DNA from: a virus
Reading direction: 5' to 3' (one strand)
DNA: 48,302 nucleotides
IMG/VR virus record: IMGVR_UViG_3300013137_000029
Coordinates: 1 to 48,302 of that record
Part shown: piece by piece, positions 7,448 to 14,168 of the stretch
Position numbering within the stretch: position 1 is the stretch's first letter
How the letters are laid out: every line of letters begins with the position of its first letter
Program-made: the position numbers and the translations under genes
The notes under the pieces: model-generated
Databases searched by the model: none
What the model saw: the letters and a program-made list of their open reading frames with translations, nothing else
What the model was told of the DNA's origin: nothing

Positions 7448-7789
7448 ATGAAAATCCCGGACCTGCTGTTCAAGATCTTCGCGGCTCTGGCATTGCCCCT
7501 TCTGGCATGGGGCGTCAAGTTGGAGGTCAACCTCGCCGTTCAGGATGAGAAGGTCGCCCAACTCTCTAAGGATGTCGATGAGGTCAAGGGGCTGAGGGAC
7601 ACGCTGACGATGCAGGCTACCAAGATCACGCACCTGGAGGCGGAGGTGCAAGAAGCCAAGTCTTGTCGGGATGTTCTGTCCGGTCAGGCAACGGCTCTGG
7701 GCAAGGTAGAGGAGAAGCTCAATGCAACCATCACACGGCTGGATGAGATCAAGGCTGACCTTCGGCGCAGTCTGCCTCCTAGCCCTTAG
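7448..7789 (+). CDS. Putative i-spanin (Rz-like inner-membrane lysis protein)
   Basis: 113 aa. Residues 6-22 (LLFKIFAALALPLLAWG) form a single N-terminal membrane anchor, and residues 25-105 are a long heptad-rich coiled coil ending in a basic, Pro-rich tail. This is the layout of an i-spanin, which sits in the inner membrane and bridges to a lipoprotein in the outer membrane. The ATG at 7448 has a GGAGGGG ribosome binding site. The lipoprotein gene starts inside its 3' end in another frame (68-nt overlap), which is the strongest support. Sequence identity to a known Rz is not claimed. Confidence 0.7.
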   Translation: MKIPDLLFKIFAALALPLLAWGVKLEVNLAVQDEKVAQLSKDVDEVKGLRDTLTMQATKITHLEAEVQEAKSCRDVLSGQATALGKVEEKLNATITRLDEIKADLRRSLPPSP

Positions 7790-8153
7790 CGGCTGCGGGC
7801 AGAAGAAAGCCGTAGAGAGCAAGCCTGCCGGAGTGCCTGTCCAGGATGCGGTCGCTCCTGTTCGGGATGTTCAGCCGGAGCCCCCGGTGATTCTCCCCCC
7901 TCAGGTTGAAGTCCCCAAGGAACTGACCCTGGTAGAGCAGGCGGCTCAGGTAGACGTACTGGAGAAGGACACCGAGACAGTCCGAAATCTGGTTCGGCAG
8001 CACCGGATGGTCCGGTTGGACCAGCACGCCAAGAAGTCCCGCTGGTCGGTACAGGCCCTGCCCGCAGAGGTTCGGGGGAATCCCGAGGCCCAACAGTGGT
8101 GGCAGGAGTGGAGGGACCAGCGGGTGCAGGTCAAGACCTTGGAGGCCCCATGA
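7722..8153 (+). CDS. Putative o-spanin (Rz1-like outer-membrane lipoprotein)
   Basis: 143 aa from the ATG at 7722, which has GAGGAGA 6 nt upstream; an ATG at 7743 is an alternative. The signal peptide RLTFGAVCLLALSGC ends in the lipobox LSGC (Cys25), so the mature protein should be lipid-anchored. A proline-rich segment follows (PVQDAVAPVRDVQPEPPV and onward), characteristic of Rz1 proteins, then a helical C-terminus. It is longer than classical Rz1 (about 40-60 aa). The out-of-frame start within the i-spanin gene is the classical Rz/Rz1 overlap. Together they would fuse inner and outer membranes at lysis, implying a Gram-negative host. Confidence 0.7.
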   Translation: MQPSHGWMRSRLTFGAVCLLALSGCGQKKAVESKPAGVPVQDAVAPVRDVQPEPPVILPPQVEVPKELTLVEQAAQVDVLEKDTETVRNLVRQHRMVRLDQHAKKSRWSVQALPAEVRGNPEAQQWWQEWRDQRVQVKTLEAP

Positions 8154-8368
8154 AAGAAGTCCAAGCCGAAGGCGGTCGCCGGGTCTACGAGTACCTGGGA
8201 TCAGATGGGGTGACCTACTACTCGTTCACCCGGAAGGAGGGCACGGTATCAACCTCGCTTCAGCTTCGGCTCCAGAGCAAGCTGGGGACGAACCTAGTCA
8301 ACTTCCTGGTCGAGTTGAAGCGTCTGGGGCGATACTTGGACCTGCTGGACCGTAAGGATGCTGGGTAG
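8150..8368 (+). CDS. Small unknown protein (72 aa)
   Basis: Starts within an ATGA overlap with the lipoprotein stop; GGAGG lies 5 nt upstream. The protein has a short beta hairpin (RRVYEYLGSDGVTYYSF) and a C-terminal helix rich in Leu/Lys/Arg (LGTNLVNFLVELKRLGRYLDLLDRK in part). No motif recognised. Coupling to the spanins hints at lysis or simply at co-transcription. Confidence 0.6.
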   Translation: MKEVQAEGGRRVYEYLGSDGVTYYSFTRKEGTVSTSLQLRLQSKLGTNLVNFLVELKRLGRYLDLLDRKDAG

Positions 8369-8426
8369 GGTGGAGCCGGTCAAAGCCTACGACAATGGCG
8401 ACACACGACCAGGGAGAGAGAGAGAC

Positions 8427-8768
8427 ATGAGCGACCCGAACGAAATCACCCAAGGCGACCCCACCATCATCGGAGACCTTCTTCCCGAGGAGCTTCAGAA
8501 GCTCGCCGAACTCCGCAACCAGTCGGAGCAGATCCTCCGGCAACTCGGCCTGAACCGCCTGGGTGAGCAACGCCTCCTCCAGCAGATGCAGATCACCGAG
8601 CGGAACGCCCAGATGGTCCTCAACCAGGCGGGTGCCCGTCTGGGCATCGCCGAGGGCACCCCCTGGCAGGTGACGGGTGAGGGCAAAGCCATCATGGTGG
8701 GTCCACCCCCGGTCCCGTCGCCCGTCAAGCCCAACTTGAAGGCGGTGCCGGACCCGTCTCAGGAGTAG
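8427..8768 (+). CDS. Small helical protein, unknown function (113 aa)
   Basis: Starts at the ATG after a purine-rich AGGGAGAGAGAGAG tract that supplies the ribosome binding site. Residues 18-85 are a Leu/Gln-rich coiled coil (LPEELQKLAELRNQSEQIL, then LGEQRLLQQMQITERNAQMV); the C-terminus is Pro-rich. It lies 3 nt before the large virion protein and could be an assembly chaperone or minor structural subunit. No family is recognised. Confidence 0.6.
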   Translation: MSDPNEITQGDPTIIGDLLPEELQKLAELRNQSEQILRQLGLNRLGEQRLLQQMQITERNAQMVLNQAGARLGIAEGTPWQVTGEGKAIMVGPPPVPSPVKPNLKAVPDPSQE

Positions 8769-8771
8769 TCT

Positions 8772-10166
8772 ATGGCCGCAGGTTGGGATAGCCCAGGAGC
8801 CGTGCCCCTGCCACCGAAGAACTGTCAGGTGGTCAGCCCGTTCCAGCGTGGGATGCTCGACCTGCGGTGGGAAGATCCCACAATTTTGTCTCGGAATTCC
8901 GCGTTCAGCATCGTCGGGGTCAACATCTACCGTTCGGAGGCTTCCGACCGGGGACCGTATCGCAGGATCAACGAGTTCCCGGTTGGAGGCGCCTTCTACC
9001 GTGACCGCACGGACTACGAGCGGATCGTCAACGAGGCGGTGCTGTGGGACTCGTCTTGGATCTTCAAGGGGGACAAGCCCAACTCCCGGCAGTGGACCTT
9101 CCAGACCCGGGAGCCCATCGTCAAACGGTACGACGCAGCCCCTCTCCAGGAGCCGACCTGGGCGAATGCCCCCACGGACGTGCAGGTCTTCATCGACGGG
9201 GTCGAGGTTCCTGTTCATGAGGTCTTCGGACGGACCGGGGAAGTCACCCTGGTCAATGCTCCGGGCTTCGATGTAGTGACCGAAACGAACATCCCTGCCG
9301 TCATCCCGGAAGAGACGACGGTAGTGACGGTGAGCTACTACACCCCCAGGAACCATGTCCGCTCCGGGTTGGAGACGAACATCTGGTACAGGTTCGCCAC
9401 GGTTGCCATCGACGCCACGACCCCCAGCGGGTACGTCGAGACGCCCCTGGAGTGGTGTGAGCCCCGGACCGTAGCCGAAGTCGAGACCCTGGACTACATC
9501 TGGCGGGAAGCCATGCGGCGGAACGCCTGGATTCTTCAGCAGGGTGGGGAGCGGGTCAAAGCCTTCGTTCGCAAGACGGCAGGGGTCCAGTGCAGTTGTG
9601 GCATGGACGAACGGACCCTGGAGTGGAGCAAGCAGCCGAGCAACAGGTGTCTGACCTGCTTTGGTAGCGGTTTTGTTGGAGGGTATGAGGGTCCTTACGA
9701 GATCATCATCGTCCCGGATGATGGCGAGAGGAAGATCACGCAGTTGCTTCAGGGGCGTCGGAAGGAGCACACCTACGAGGTGTGGACCTCCCCGAGCCCG
9801 CTCTTGACCCAACGGGACTTCATCGTCAAGCAGACCAACGAGAGGTACTCCATCGGGGCAACCCGACGACCCTCTCATCGCGGGAACCTCCTTCAGCAGC
9901 ACTTCAACATCGGCTACCTGGATGAGGGGGACATCCGCTACCAGGTTCCCATCGACGGGACAACGGAACTCGCCTGGCCCGAGACGAGAGGGCAGCAGAA
10001 GCCCCGGACGTTCAGCCCCCGCCCAGTGGACCAGGCTCTGGAAGGCACCCCGCAGTGGCCGGAAGGACCTGATGCCCTGCACCCCCTGGAGACGGAGAAG
10101 GCAAACATCCCAGACGCCAGGGAACGTCGAGGGCGCTCTCGCGTGTGGGAGAATACGGAGTATTGA
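8772..10166 (+). CDS. Virion structural protein, neck/connector candidate (464 aa)
   Basis: Begins 3 nt after the previous stop. Beta-rich throughout, with Trp/Tyr-rich strands such as NIYRSEASDRGPYRRINEFP and VFIDGVEVPVHEVFG. A cysteine cluster CSCGMDERT...RCLTCFGSGFVGGYEGPYEI sits near residues 274-312, a likely structural zinc or metal site followed by a beta domain (EIIIVPDDGERKI). The C-terminal 80 residues are polar and Pro-rich. Position before tail-completion-like genes suggests a neck, head-closure or adaptor protein. Exact identity is not recognised; 'virion structural' comes from composition and context. Confidence 0.55.
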   Translation: MAAGWDSPGAVPLPPKNCQVVSPFQRGMLDLRWEDPTILSRNSAFSIVGVNIYRSEASDRGPYRRINEFPVGGAFYRDRTDYERIVNEAVLWDSSWIFKGDKPNSRQWTFQTREPIVKRYDAAPLQEPTWANAPTDVQVFIDGVEVPVHEVFGRTGEVTLVNAPGFDVVTETNIPAVIPEETTVVTVSYYTPRNHVRSGLETNIWYRFATVAIDATTPSGYVETPLEWCEPRTVAEVETLDYIWREAMRRNAWILQQGGERVKAFVRKTAGVQCSCGMDERTLEWSKQPSNRCLTCFGSGFVGGYEGPYEIIIVPDDGERKITQLLQGRRKEHTYEVWTSPSPLLTQRDFIVKQTNERYSIGATRRPSHRGNLLQQHFNIGYLDEGDIRYQVPIDGTTELAWPETRGQQKPRTFSPRPVDQALEGTPQWPEGPDALHPLETEKANIPDARERRGRSRVWENTEY

Positions 10167-10167
10167 A

Positions 10168-10458
10168 ATGTCTACACCTACTAGGAAAATCGTATCCCAG
10201 TTGCTGAACACCGAGGCGGGAAAGCACAAGGTCTATGCCTCGGTACTTCACCCCTTGAAGAATCGGGTGGAGTACGCGGCAAAGCAGGCGGGGCTTGCCG
10301 TGCCCGAGGTTCAGATGCTGCCGGAGCCAGAATTCTGGCAACTGGTCCAGATCCATTCCACAAAGGATGCCTGTTCTGAAGGAGAGGCGTTCTTCCACCT
10401 GCTGGACTTGACACCGGACATGGGCAAGCAGCCGGTGCATCCTTTCTTGCTGGTCTGA
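10168..10458 (+). CDS. Small unknown protein in neck cluster (96 aa)
   Basis: The ATG lies one base after the upstream TGA, with a weak ribosome binding site (GGAGTATTGAA). A basic helical N-terminus (TPTRKIVSQLLNTEAGKHK) is followed by an acidic helical middle and a Pro-ended tail. No motif recognised. It overlaps the next gene by 1 nt (TGATG), so it belongs to the same transcript. Confidence 0.6.
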   Translation: MSTPTRKIVSQLLNTEAGKHKVYASVLHPLKNRVEYAAKQAGLAVPEVQMLPEPEFWQLVQIHSTKDACSEGEAFFHLLDLTPDMGKQPVHPFLLV

Positions 10459-11069
10459 TGGAACTTGAAACCCGTCTCAAGCGGACCCTTGGAGGACCCT
10501 TCAGCAACCGCGTGGAGGTCCCGGTCACCCCAGATTTGCTTCACCGGCTGGGGAAGTGCCTGGTGGACTCCTTCGTCAAGGAAGCCAAGAAGGACTTCGC
10601 CAAGAGAGGCTGGTCGGGGAAGGCCGAGGACGGTTCAGCCCCCATCTGGGACTCGTTCAGCTACCACATCGTGGGGGAGAAGACGGTGGAGATCACCAGC
10701 ACCTTCCCCCACATTGAAGAACTGACCTCTACGGACACCAAGCCCTACAAGATGACCTGGCTCACCCAGCAAGCCAAGCAGAAGAGCCCGGCAGACTTCC
10801 CCATCACGCCTCGGGAGAAGAAGCTCGGGATGATTCTGACAGGGAGGGTCAATCAGGGTGGGAGGCTCCCCCTGATCGTCCCCCTCAAGGGGGAAGGCGG
10901 GCAAGTGATCTTCCGAGCAGCCCCCCTGACCTTCAAGGACGCCTGGATTCATCCGGGCATTGCCAAGTTCACCTTCGCCCAGAGGGCCGCCCGGCAGGGT
11001 CGGGAGGAGTGCATCAAGATCATCAAGGAGGAGGTGCTCAAGGCGGTGGTGATGAGGTTGTCCGAATGA
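10458..11069 (+). CDS. Possible tail-completion / HK97 gp10-like protein (203 aa)
   Basis: TGATG overlap with the previous gene. N-terminal helices (LLHRLGKCLVDSFVKEAKKDFAKRG) precede a beta region (YHIVGEKTVEITSTFPHIEEL), then VNQGGRLPLIVPLKG and FKDAWIHPGIAKFTFAQRAARQG. The helix-beta-helix plan ending in W-x-HPG resembles tail-completion or neck proteins that align a terminal ring on the tail, for example the HK97 gp10 type, where a basic 'HPG' near the end is common. This is a plausible guess rather than a firm family match. Confidence 0.45.
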   Translation: MELETRLKRTLGGPFSNRVEVPVTPDLLHRLGKCLVDSFVKEAKKDFAKRGWSGKAEDGSAPIWDSFSYHIVGEKTVEITSTFPHIEELTSTDTKPYKMTWLTQQAKQKSPADFPITPREKKLGMILTGRVNQGGRLPLIVPLKGEGGQVIFRAAPLTFKDAWIHPGIAKFTFAQRAARQGREECIKIIKEEVLKAVVMRLSE

Positions 11070-11629
11070 CCGAAGCCGAGATCACCTGTGAGTGCCTCTC
11101 CATCCGAATACCCGACCTTCAGTTGGCGTTGACTCGGGGCATGGTGGTCTACCTGGATGCCCAGGTGGCGAAGAAGTCCAGCGATCTGACACGGGCGATC
11201 TATGCACATGGGGTCTCCGTCAAGTATGTCCAGCGGTTCAGGGAGCGACGGCCACCTCCAGTTGAACCCCATGTTGAATCTCGGGTTCAGCCCCCAGTTG
11301 TCCCCGACCTCCCGAGGACACTTCCCTCGGAGCCTTCTGTGGATGCGGAGACCATCGCTCAGCGAGTGGTAGAACTACTGGCACCTCGGTTGGAAGCCCT
11401 CCTCAGCAGCAGAGTCGGTGGTGGTAGTGCCCCTATCAGTCTCCCGTCCTCGTCCCCAGCACCGGGTAAGGTGCCCCTGGTGGACGATAGCGTCCCGTTG
11501 TTCATCCCCTCCCGGATAGGTCGGGATGACCTACAGCCGGTGGTGATTGTAGCGGAAGGTGGCGAAGCAGATGGGGTGTCGGATGCCCTGGCTGCCCTGA
11601 AAGCAGCACGCAAGGAGAAGAAGCGATGA
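11066..11629 (+). CDS. Unknown protein with Pro-rich centre (187 aa)
   Basis: Starts in an ATGA overlap. The N-terminal 60 residues look like a small HTH or beta domain (LALTRGMVVYLDAQVAKKSSDLTRAIYAHG). Residues 60-95 are Pro/Arg-rich, then a helical segment and a Ser/Pro linker. The protein ends in a basic helix (DALAALKAARKEKKR). Coupled downstream to the actin-like gene (ATGA), so it could be its adaptor or DNA/virion-binding partner, as small basic partners often accompany ParM-type filaments. That is inference; no homology is recognised. Confidence 0.55.
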   Translation: MTEAEITCECLSIRIPDLQLALTRGMVVYLDAQVAKKSSDLTRAIYAHGVSVKYVQRFRERRPPPVEPHVESRVQPPVVPDLPRTLPSEPSVDAETIAQRVVELLAPRLEALLSSRVGGGSAPISLPSSSPAPGKVPLVDDSVPLFIPSRIGRDDLQPVVIVAEGGEADGVSDALAALKAARKEKKR

Positions 11630-12630
11630 CGGAGCCGAAGGTCAGTAAAGGCAGGGGGTTGGACATCGGGACGATGAATATCGTTGCCGCCCAGCGTACT
11701 CCGAAGGGCATCGAAACGAAGCGTATGCGGGATGCCTTCATCTCCCTACCGCCTTCGCAGGTGAAGATGCTCAAGCTCGCCAACACCAGCTACGTGCAGC
11801 GAGGGGATGAGGTCCTGATCCTGGGGGACGCTGCGATGGAGATGGCGAACGTCTTCGGGCTGGAACCTCGTCGTCCGTTGTCCGCAGGCATGGTGTCCTC
11901 ATCCGAGATGGATGCCTTGGAAGTGCTCAAGCTGCTCATAGAAAGCGTCTTGGGCAAGCCCCAGGTGGACAACGAGGTGTGCTACTTCTCTGTCCCGGCA
12001 GCTCCGGTTGACCAGCCGGACAGGGACATCATCTATCACCGGGGCGTCTTCGAGCGAATCGTGGAGGAGTGCGGCTTCGAGCCCTACCCTGCCAACGAGG
12101 CGATGGCGATCATCTTCTCGGATTGTGCCCCCGAGGGATTCACGGGCATCTCCATGTCGTTTGGGGCGGGGATGACAAATATCGCACTTGCAATCAATAC
12201 CGTGGAAGCATTGAGCTTTTCGGTTGCTCGTGGTGGCGACTGGCTTGACAAGCACGCTGCCCTGGCAGTGGGCTCCACGCAGGCTCGGATGTGTGCCCTC
12301 AAGGAAGGGGGTATCGACCTCATGGACCCCAAGAGCCGGGAGGAGGAGGCTCTCTGCCTCTACTACAAGGCGCTCATCGAGCACGCCCTGGACCAGGTGG
12401 CCGCCAGGTTTGAGGCGATCAAGAGCCAGTTCGTTCTGCCCAAGCCCATCCCCATGATCGTGTCTGGGGGGACGAGCAGGGCGGGGAACTTCCTGGAGTT
12501 CTTCAACAAGGTCTGGACCAAGAAGCAGCGCCGGTTCCCGGTCCAGATCAGTGAAGTCCGGCAAGCCAAGGACCCCTTGAACGCCGTCGCTCTGGGGATG
12601 CTCGTGCAGGCGATGCAGGAGTACGAGTGA
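11626..12630 (+). CDS. Actin-like ATPase (ParM/MreB/Hsp70 fold)
   Basis: 334 aa, ATGA-coupled to the preceding gene. Phosphate-1 loop GLDIGTMNIVAA at residues 11-22, connect-1-like NEAMAIIFS near 157-165, phosphate-2 SMSFGAGMTNIALA at about 176-189, and adenosine loop MIVSGGTSRAGNF near 278-290. All are in the order of the actin/Hsp70 ATPase fold. The length fits ParM/AlfA-type filament proteins. Jumbo phages usually encode tubulin-like PhuZ, and actin-like proteins have occasional phage examples. Here it sits inside the neck/structural transcript rather than with a DNA partition gene, so DNA segregation, cargo positioning or virion assembly are all possible. Confidence 0.8.
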   Translation: MTEPKVSKGRGLDIGTMNIVAAQRTPKGIETKRMRDAFISLPPSQVKMLKLANTSYVQRGDEVLILGDAAMEMANVFGLEPRRPLSAGMVSSSEMDALEVLKLLIESVLGKPQVDNEVCYFSVPAAPVDQPDRDIIYHRGVFERIVEECGFEPYPANEAMAIIFSDCAPEGFTGISMSFGAGMTNIALAINTVEALSFSVARGGDWLDKHAALAVGSTQARMCALKEGGIDLMDPKSREEEALCLYYKALIEHALDQVAARFEAIKSQFVLPKPIPMIVSGGTSRAGNFLEFFNKVWTKKQRRFPVQISEVRQAKDPLNAVALGMLVQAMQEYE

Positions 12631-13010
12631 TGAGCCTGGTCACCAACATCTCGTCCGAGGAACTGGCAGCCCTCCAGGCGGAGACGGCGGCGGCACCCAA
12701 GCTCAAGCGGCGGTTCAAGCGGGCTGCGGCCCCTTGTACCCTGCTGGTCCCGGACAGCAAGGAGGCCGTTCCGGTGTGCTTCACGGAGGCCACGGCGCCC
12801 TTCGAGGTGGAGCCTCTGCCTGGCCGGACCTACGGCCCGGTCTTCAACAGGGACGTGACTCGGGAGGCCCAGGCTCGGTCCAGCCAGCCTACTCCAGGGG
12901 AGAAGCCCATCCCGATGTCCGACGACAACCTGATCCTGCGGATGGGTGACGGTTCCCTGGTTCACCAGACGAAGGGGTGCCTCGGAACGAGCACCCGGAG
13001 GTTGGGATGA
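12630..13010 (+). CDS. Small unknown protein (126 aa)
   Basis: The ATG at 12630 overlaps the TGA of the actin-like gene by one base; a GTG three bases upstream is less likely. Low-complexity Ala/Glu N-terminus, a basic patch KLKRRFKRAAAPC, then a short domain with conserved-looking PFEVEPLPGRTYGPVF. No recognised family. Immediate coupling to the actin-like ATPase makes it another candidate partner. Confidence 0.55.
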   Translation: MSLVTNISSEELAALQAETAAAPKLKRRFKRAAAPCTLLVPDSKEAVPVCFTEATAPFEVEPLPGRTYGPVFNRDVTREAQARSSQPTPGEKPIPMSDDNLILRMGDGSLVHQTKGCLGTSTRRLG

Positions 13011-13276
13011 GTGGCCACCCCTTTGTCGCCAACGACCCCAAGTGGGTGAAACCGCTGTGGTTCAAGCCCGAGCCGGTCAAGGGCTGCCTCTCCTGCGAGC
13101 ACTTTCGGACTGCCGGGCAGCCCAACCGAGCCTGTGCCGAACGTCCTGTAGTCCTCTTGTTCGAGATGGGTGAGGTGGATGCCCAGGGGGTGTACCACAA
13201 GGACGGTCTTCCGCCTGTGGTGGTCATCACCGCTGGTTGTGCCTCTTACCTTTGCCGGGCGGACCTTACCGCCTAG
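13007..13276 (+). CDS. Small Cys-rich protein (89 aa)
   Basis: ATGA overlap with the preceding stop. CLSCEHFRTAG, a single Cys in RACAER, and CASYLC near the C-terminus give five to six cysteines in a metal-binding or redox-like arrangement, on a small beta-rich scaffold (VVLLFEMGEV, PVVVITAG). No family recognised. It is the last gene before the inserted endonuclease locus. Confidence 0.55.
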   Translation: MSGHPFVANDPKWVKPLWFKPEPVKGCLSCEHFRTAGQPNRACAERPVVLLFEMGEVDAQGVYHKDGLPPVVVITAGCASYLCRADLTA

Positions 13277-13312
13277 TTCTCCTATGGGCCTGCTCAGGTA
13301 GGAGGCGTCGCG

Positions 13313-13363
13313 ATGTACTTTCAGCTTACTGGTGGGTCGTTACTGAGCCTATACCCTTTGTAG
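13313..13363 (+). pseudogene. Decapitated 5' stub of the downstream virion gene (MYFQLTG...)
   Basis: A strong TAGGAGG ribosome binding site precedes an ATG encoding MYFQLTG and nine further residues before TAG. The intact virion gene at 14169 begins with the same seven residues, but its DNA differs from this stub at four positions, all synonymous (TTT/TTC, CTT/TTA counting two, GGT/GGC). The homing endonuclease gene lies between. The simplest reading is that the stub is the original start of the virion gene, cut off by insertion of the endonuclease cassette. Confidence 0.65.
13348..13356 (+). promoter_or_regulatory. Promoter-like CCTATACCC before endonuclease gene
   Basis: CCTATACCC lies inside the stub, 21 nt before the endonuclease start, and TTACTG lies 17 nt upstream of TATACC as a possible -35. 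It matches the core of the elements at 7406 and 27428. Confidence 0.3.
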
Positions 13364-13377
13364 GGTAGAGGTGTCAG

Positions 13378-14154
13378 ATGCCACCACGAGTACACCCCCT
13401 GATTGAACCCGCTGTGCTGGAAGACCTCTATGTCCAACAGCGGCTTTCGCTTTCTCGTATTGCGGAACAACTGGGCGTGCCCTACAGCCTAGTTCGAGCT
13501 TCGATGCGTGCAGCGGAATTGCAGTGGCGTACCAAGTCAGAAGCCCGTGCTGGTCGTTCTTGGGATGAGGCCACCAAGGCAAAGATTGCCGCCGCCCGCA
13601 CCGGGTTCAAGGACACACCAGAGACGGCTGCTCGAAAGCGGGAGATCCTAGCGCCATACTGGGGCTGGACGAAAGGGTTGACCGCTGAAACGGATGTTAG
13701 GATTGCTCGAAAGGCCCAAGCCCTGCGAGGGTACTTTCAGGACCATCCCGAGCGGCGGGACGCTTTATCAAAGCTCCGAGTGCAGCAGATCCAGACAGGC
13801 GGTTTCTGGGACCGAGGTTACTATGAGTCACCCAAGGTTGGCCGGGTCTATTACATGTCTGGATGGGAGCAACGGCGGTGGCAGGAACTGGATGCTGATC
13901 CCCAGGTAGTGGTCTATCAACGGTCCCCGTGTGCGATTCCCTATGAGTGGGAGGGGTCGCCACACAGATACATCCCAGACGTACTCATCCACTACGGTGA
14001 TGGCTCGAAGGTGCTGGAGGAAATCAAACCCCTGAGCTTGTTGGTCAAACCGCACAAGGGTCAGGCCAAGTTGCTCGCCAAGGTGCAAGCGGGTGCCAAG
14101 TATGCCGCAACTCAGGGCTGGGGTTGGCGGGTTTTCAGTTACCCAGCCGTGTAA
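13378..14154 (+). CDS. Homing endonuclease, PD-(D/E)XK (TnsA-like) with N-terminal HTH
   Basis: 258 aa. Residues 13-50 form an HTH (LSLSRIAEQLGVPYSLVRASM). A NUMOD-like basic linker follows (SWDEATKAKIAAARTGFKDT, about 61-80). The C-terminal nuclease core has E164 in SGWEQRRW, then YIPDVLIHYGDGSKVLEEIKP, giving D201, E215 and K217, the PD-(D/E)XK triad in the spacing seen in TnsA-like and phage homing enzymes. It would cut HEG-lacking alleles of the neighbouring virion gene. Its flanks duplicate and recode that gene's first codons. Too little noncoding sequence surrounds it (14 nt after, 65 nt before) for a group I intron. Codon use is less GC-biased than neighbours, consistent with mobility. 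Confidence 0.8.
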   Translation: MPPRVHPLIEPAVLEDLYVQQRLSLSRIAEQLGVPYSLVRASMRAAELQWRTKSEARAGRSWDEATKAKIAAARTGFKDTPETAARKREILAPYWGWTKGLTAETDVRIARKAQALRGYFQDHPERRDALSKLRVQQIQTGGFWDRGYYESPKVGRVYYMSGWEQRRWQELDADPQVVVYQRSPCAIPYEWEGSPHRYIPDVLIHYGDGSKVLEEIKPLSLLVKPHKGQAKLLAKVQAGAKYAATQGWGWRVFSYPAV

Positions 14155-14168
14155 GTGGTTGAAATCAA

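Noticed and set aside
8395-8429. Short open frame MATHDQGERET overlapping the start at 8427
   Set aside because: It is only 11 codons, without a ribosome binding site, and coincides with the purine tract serving the next gene.
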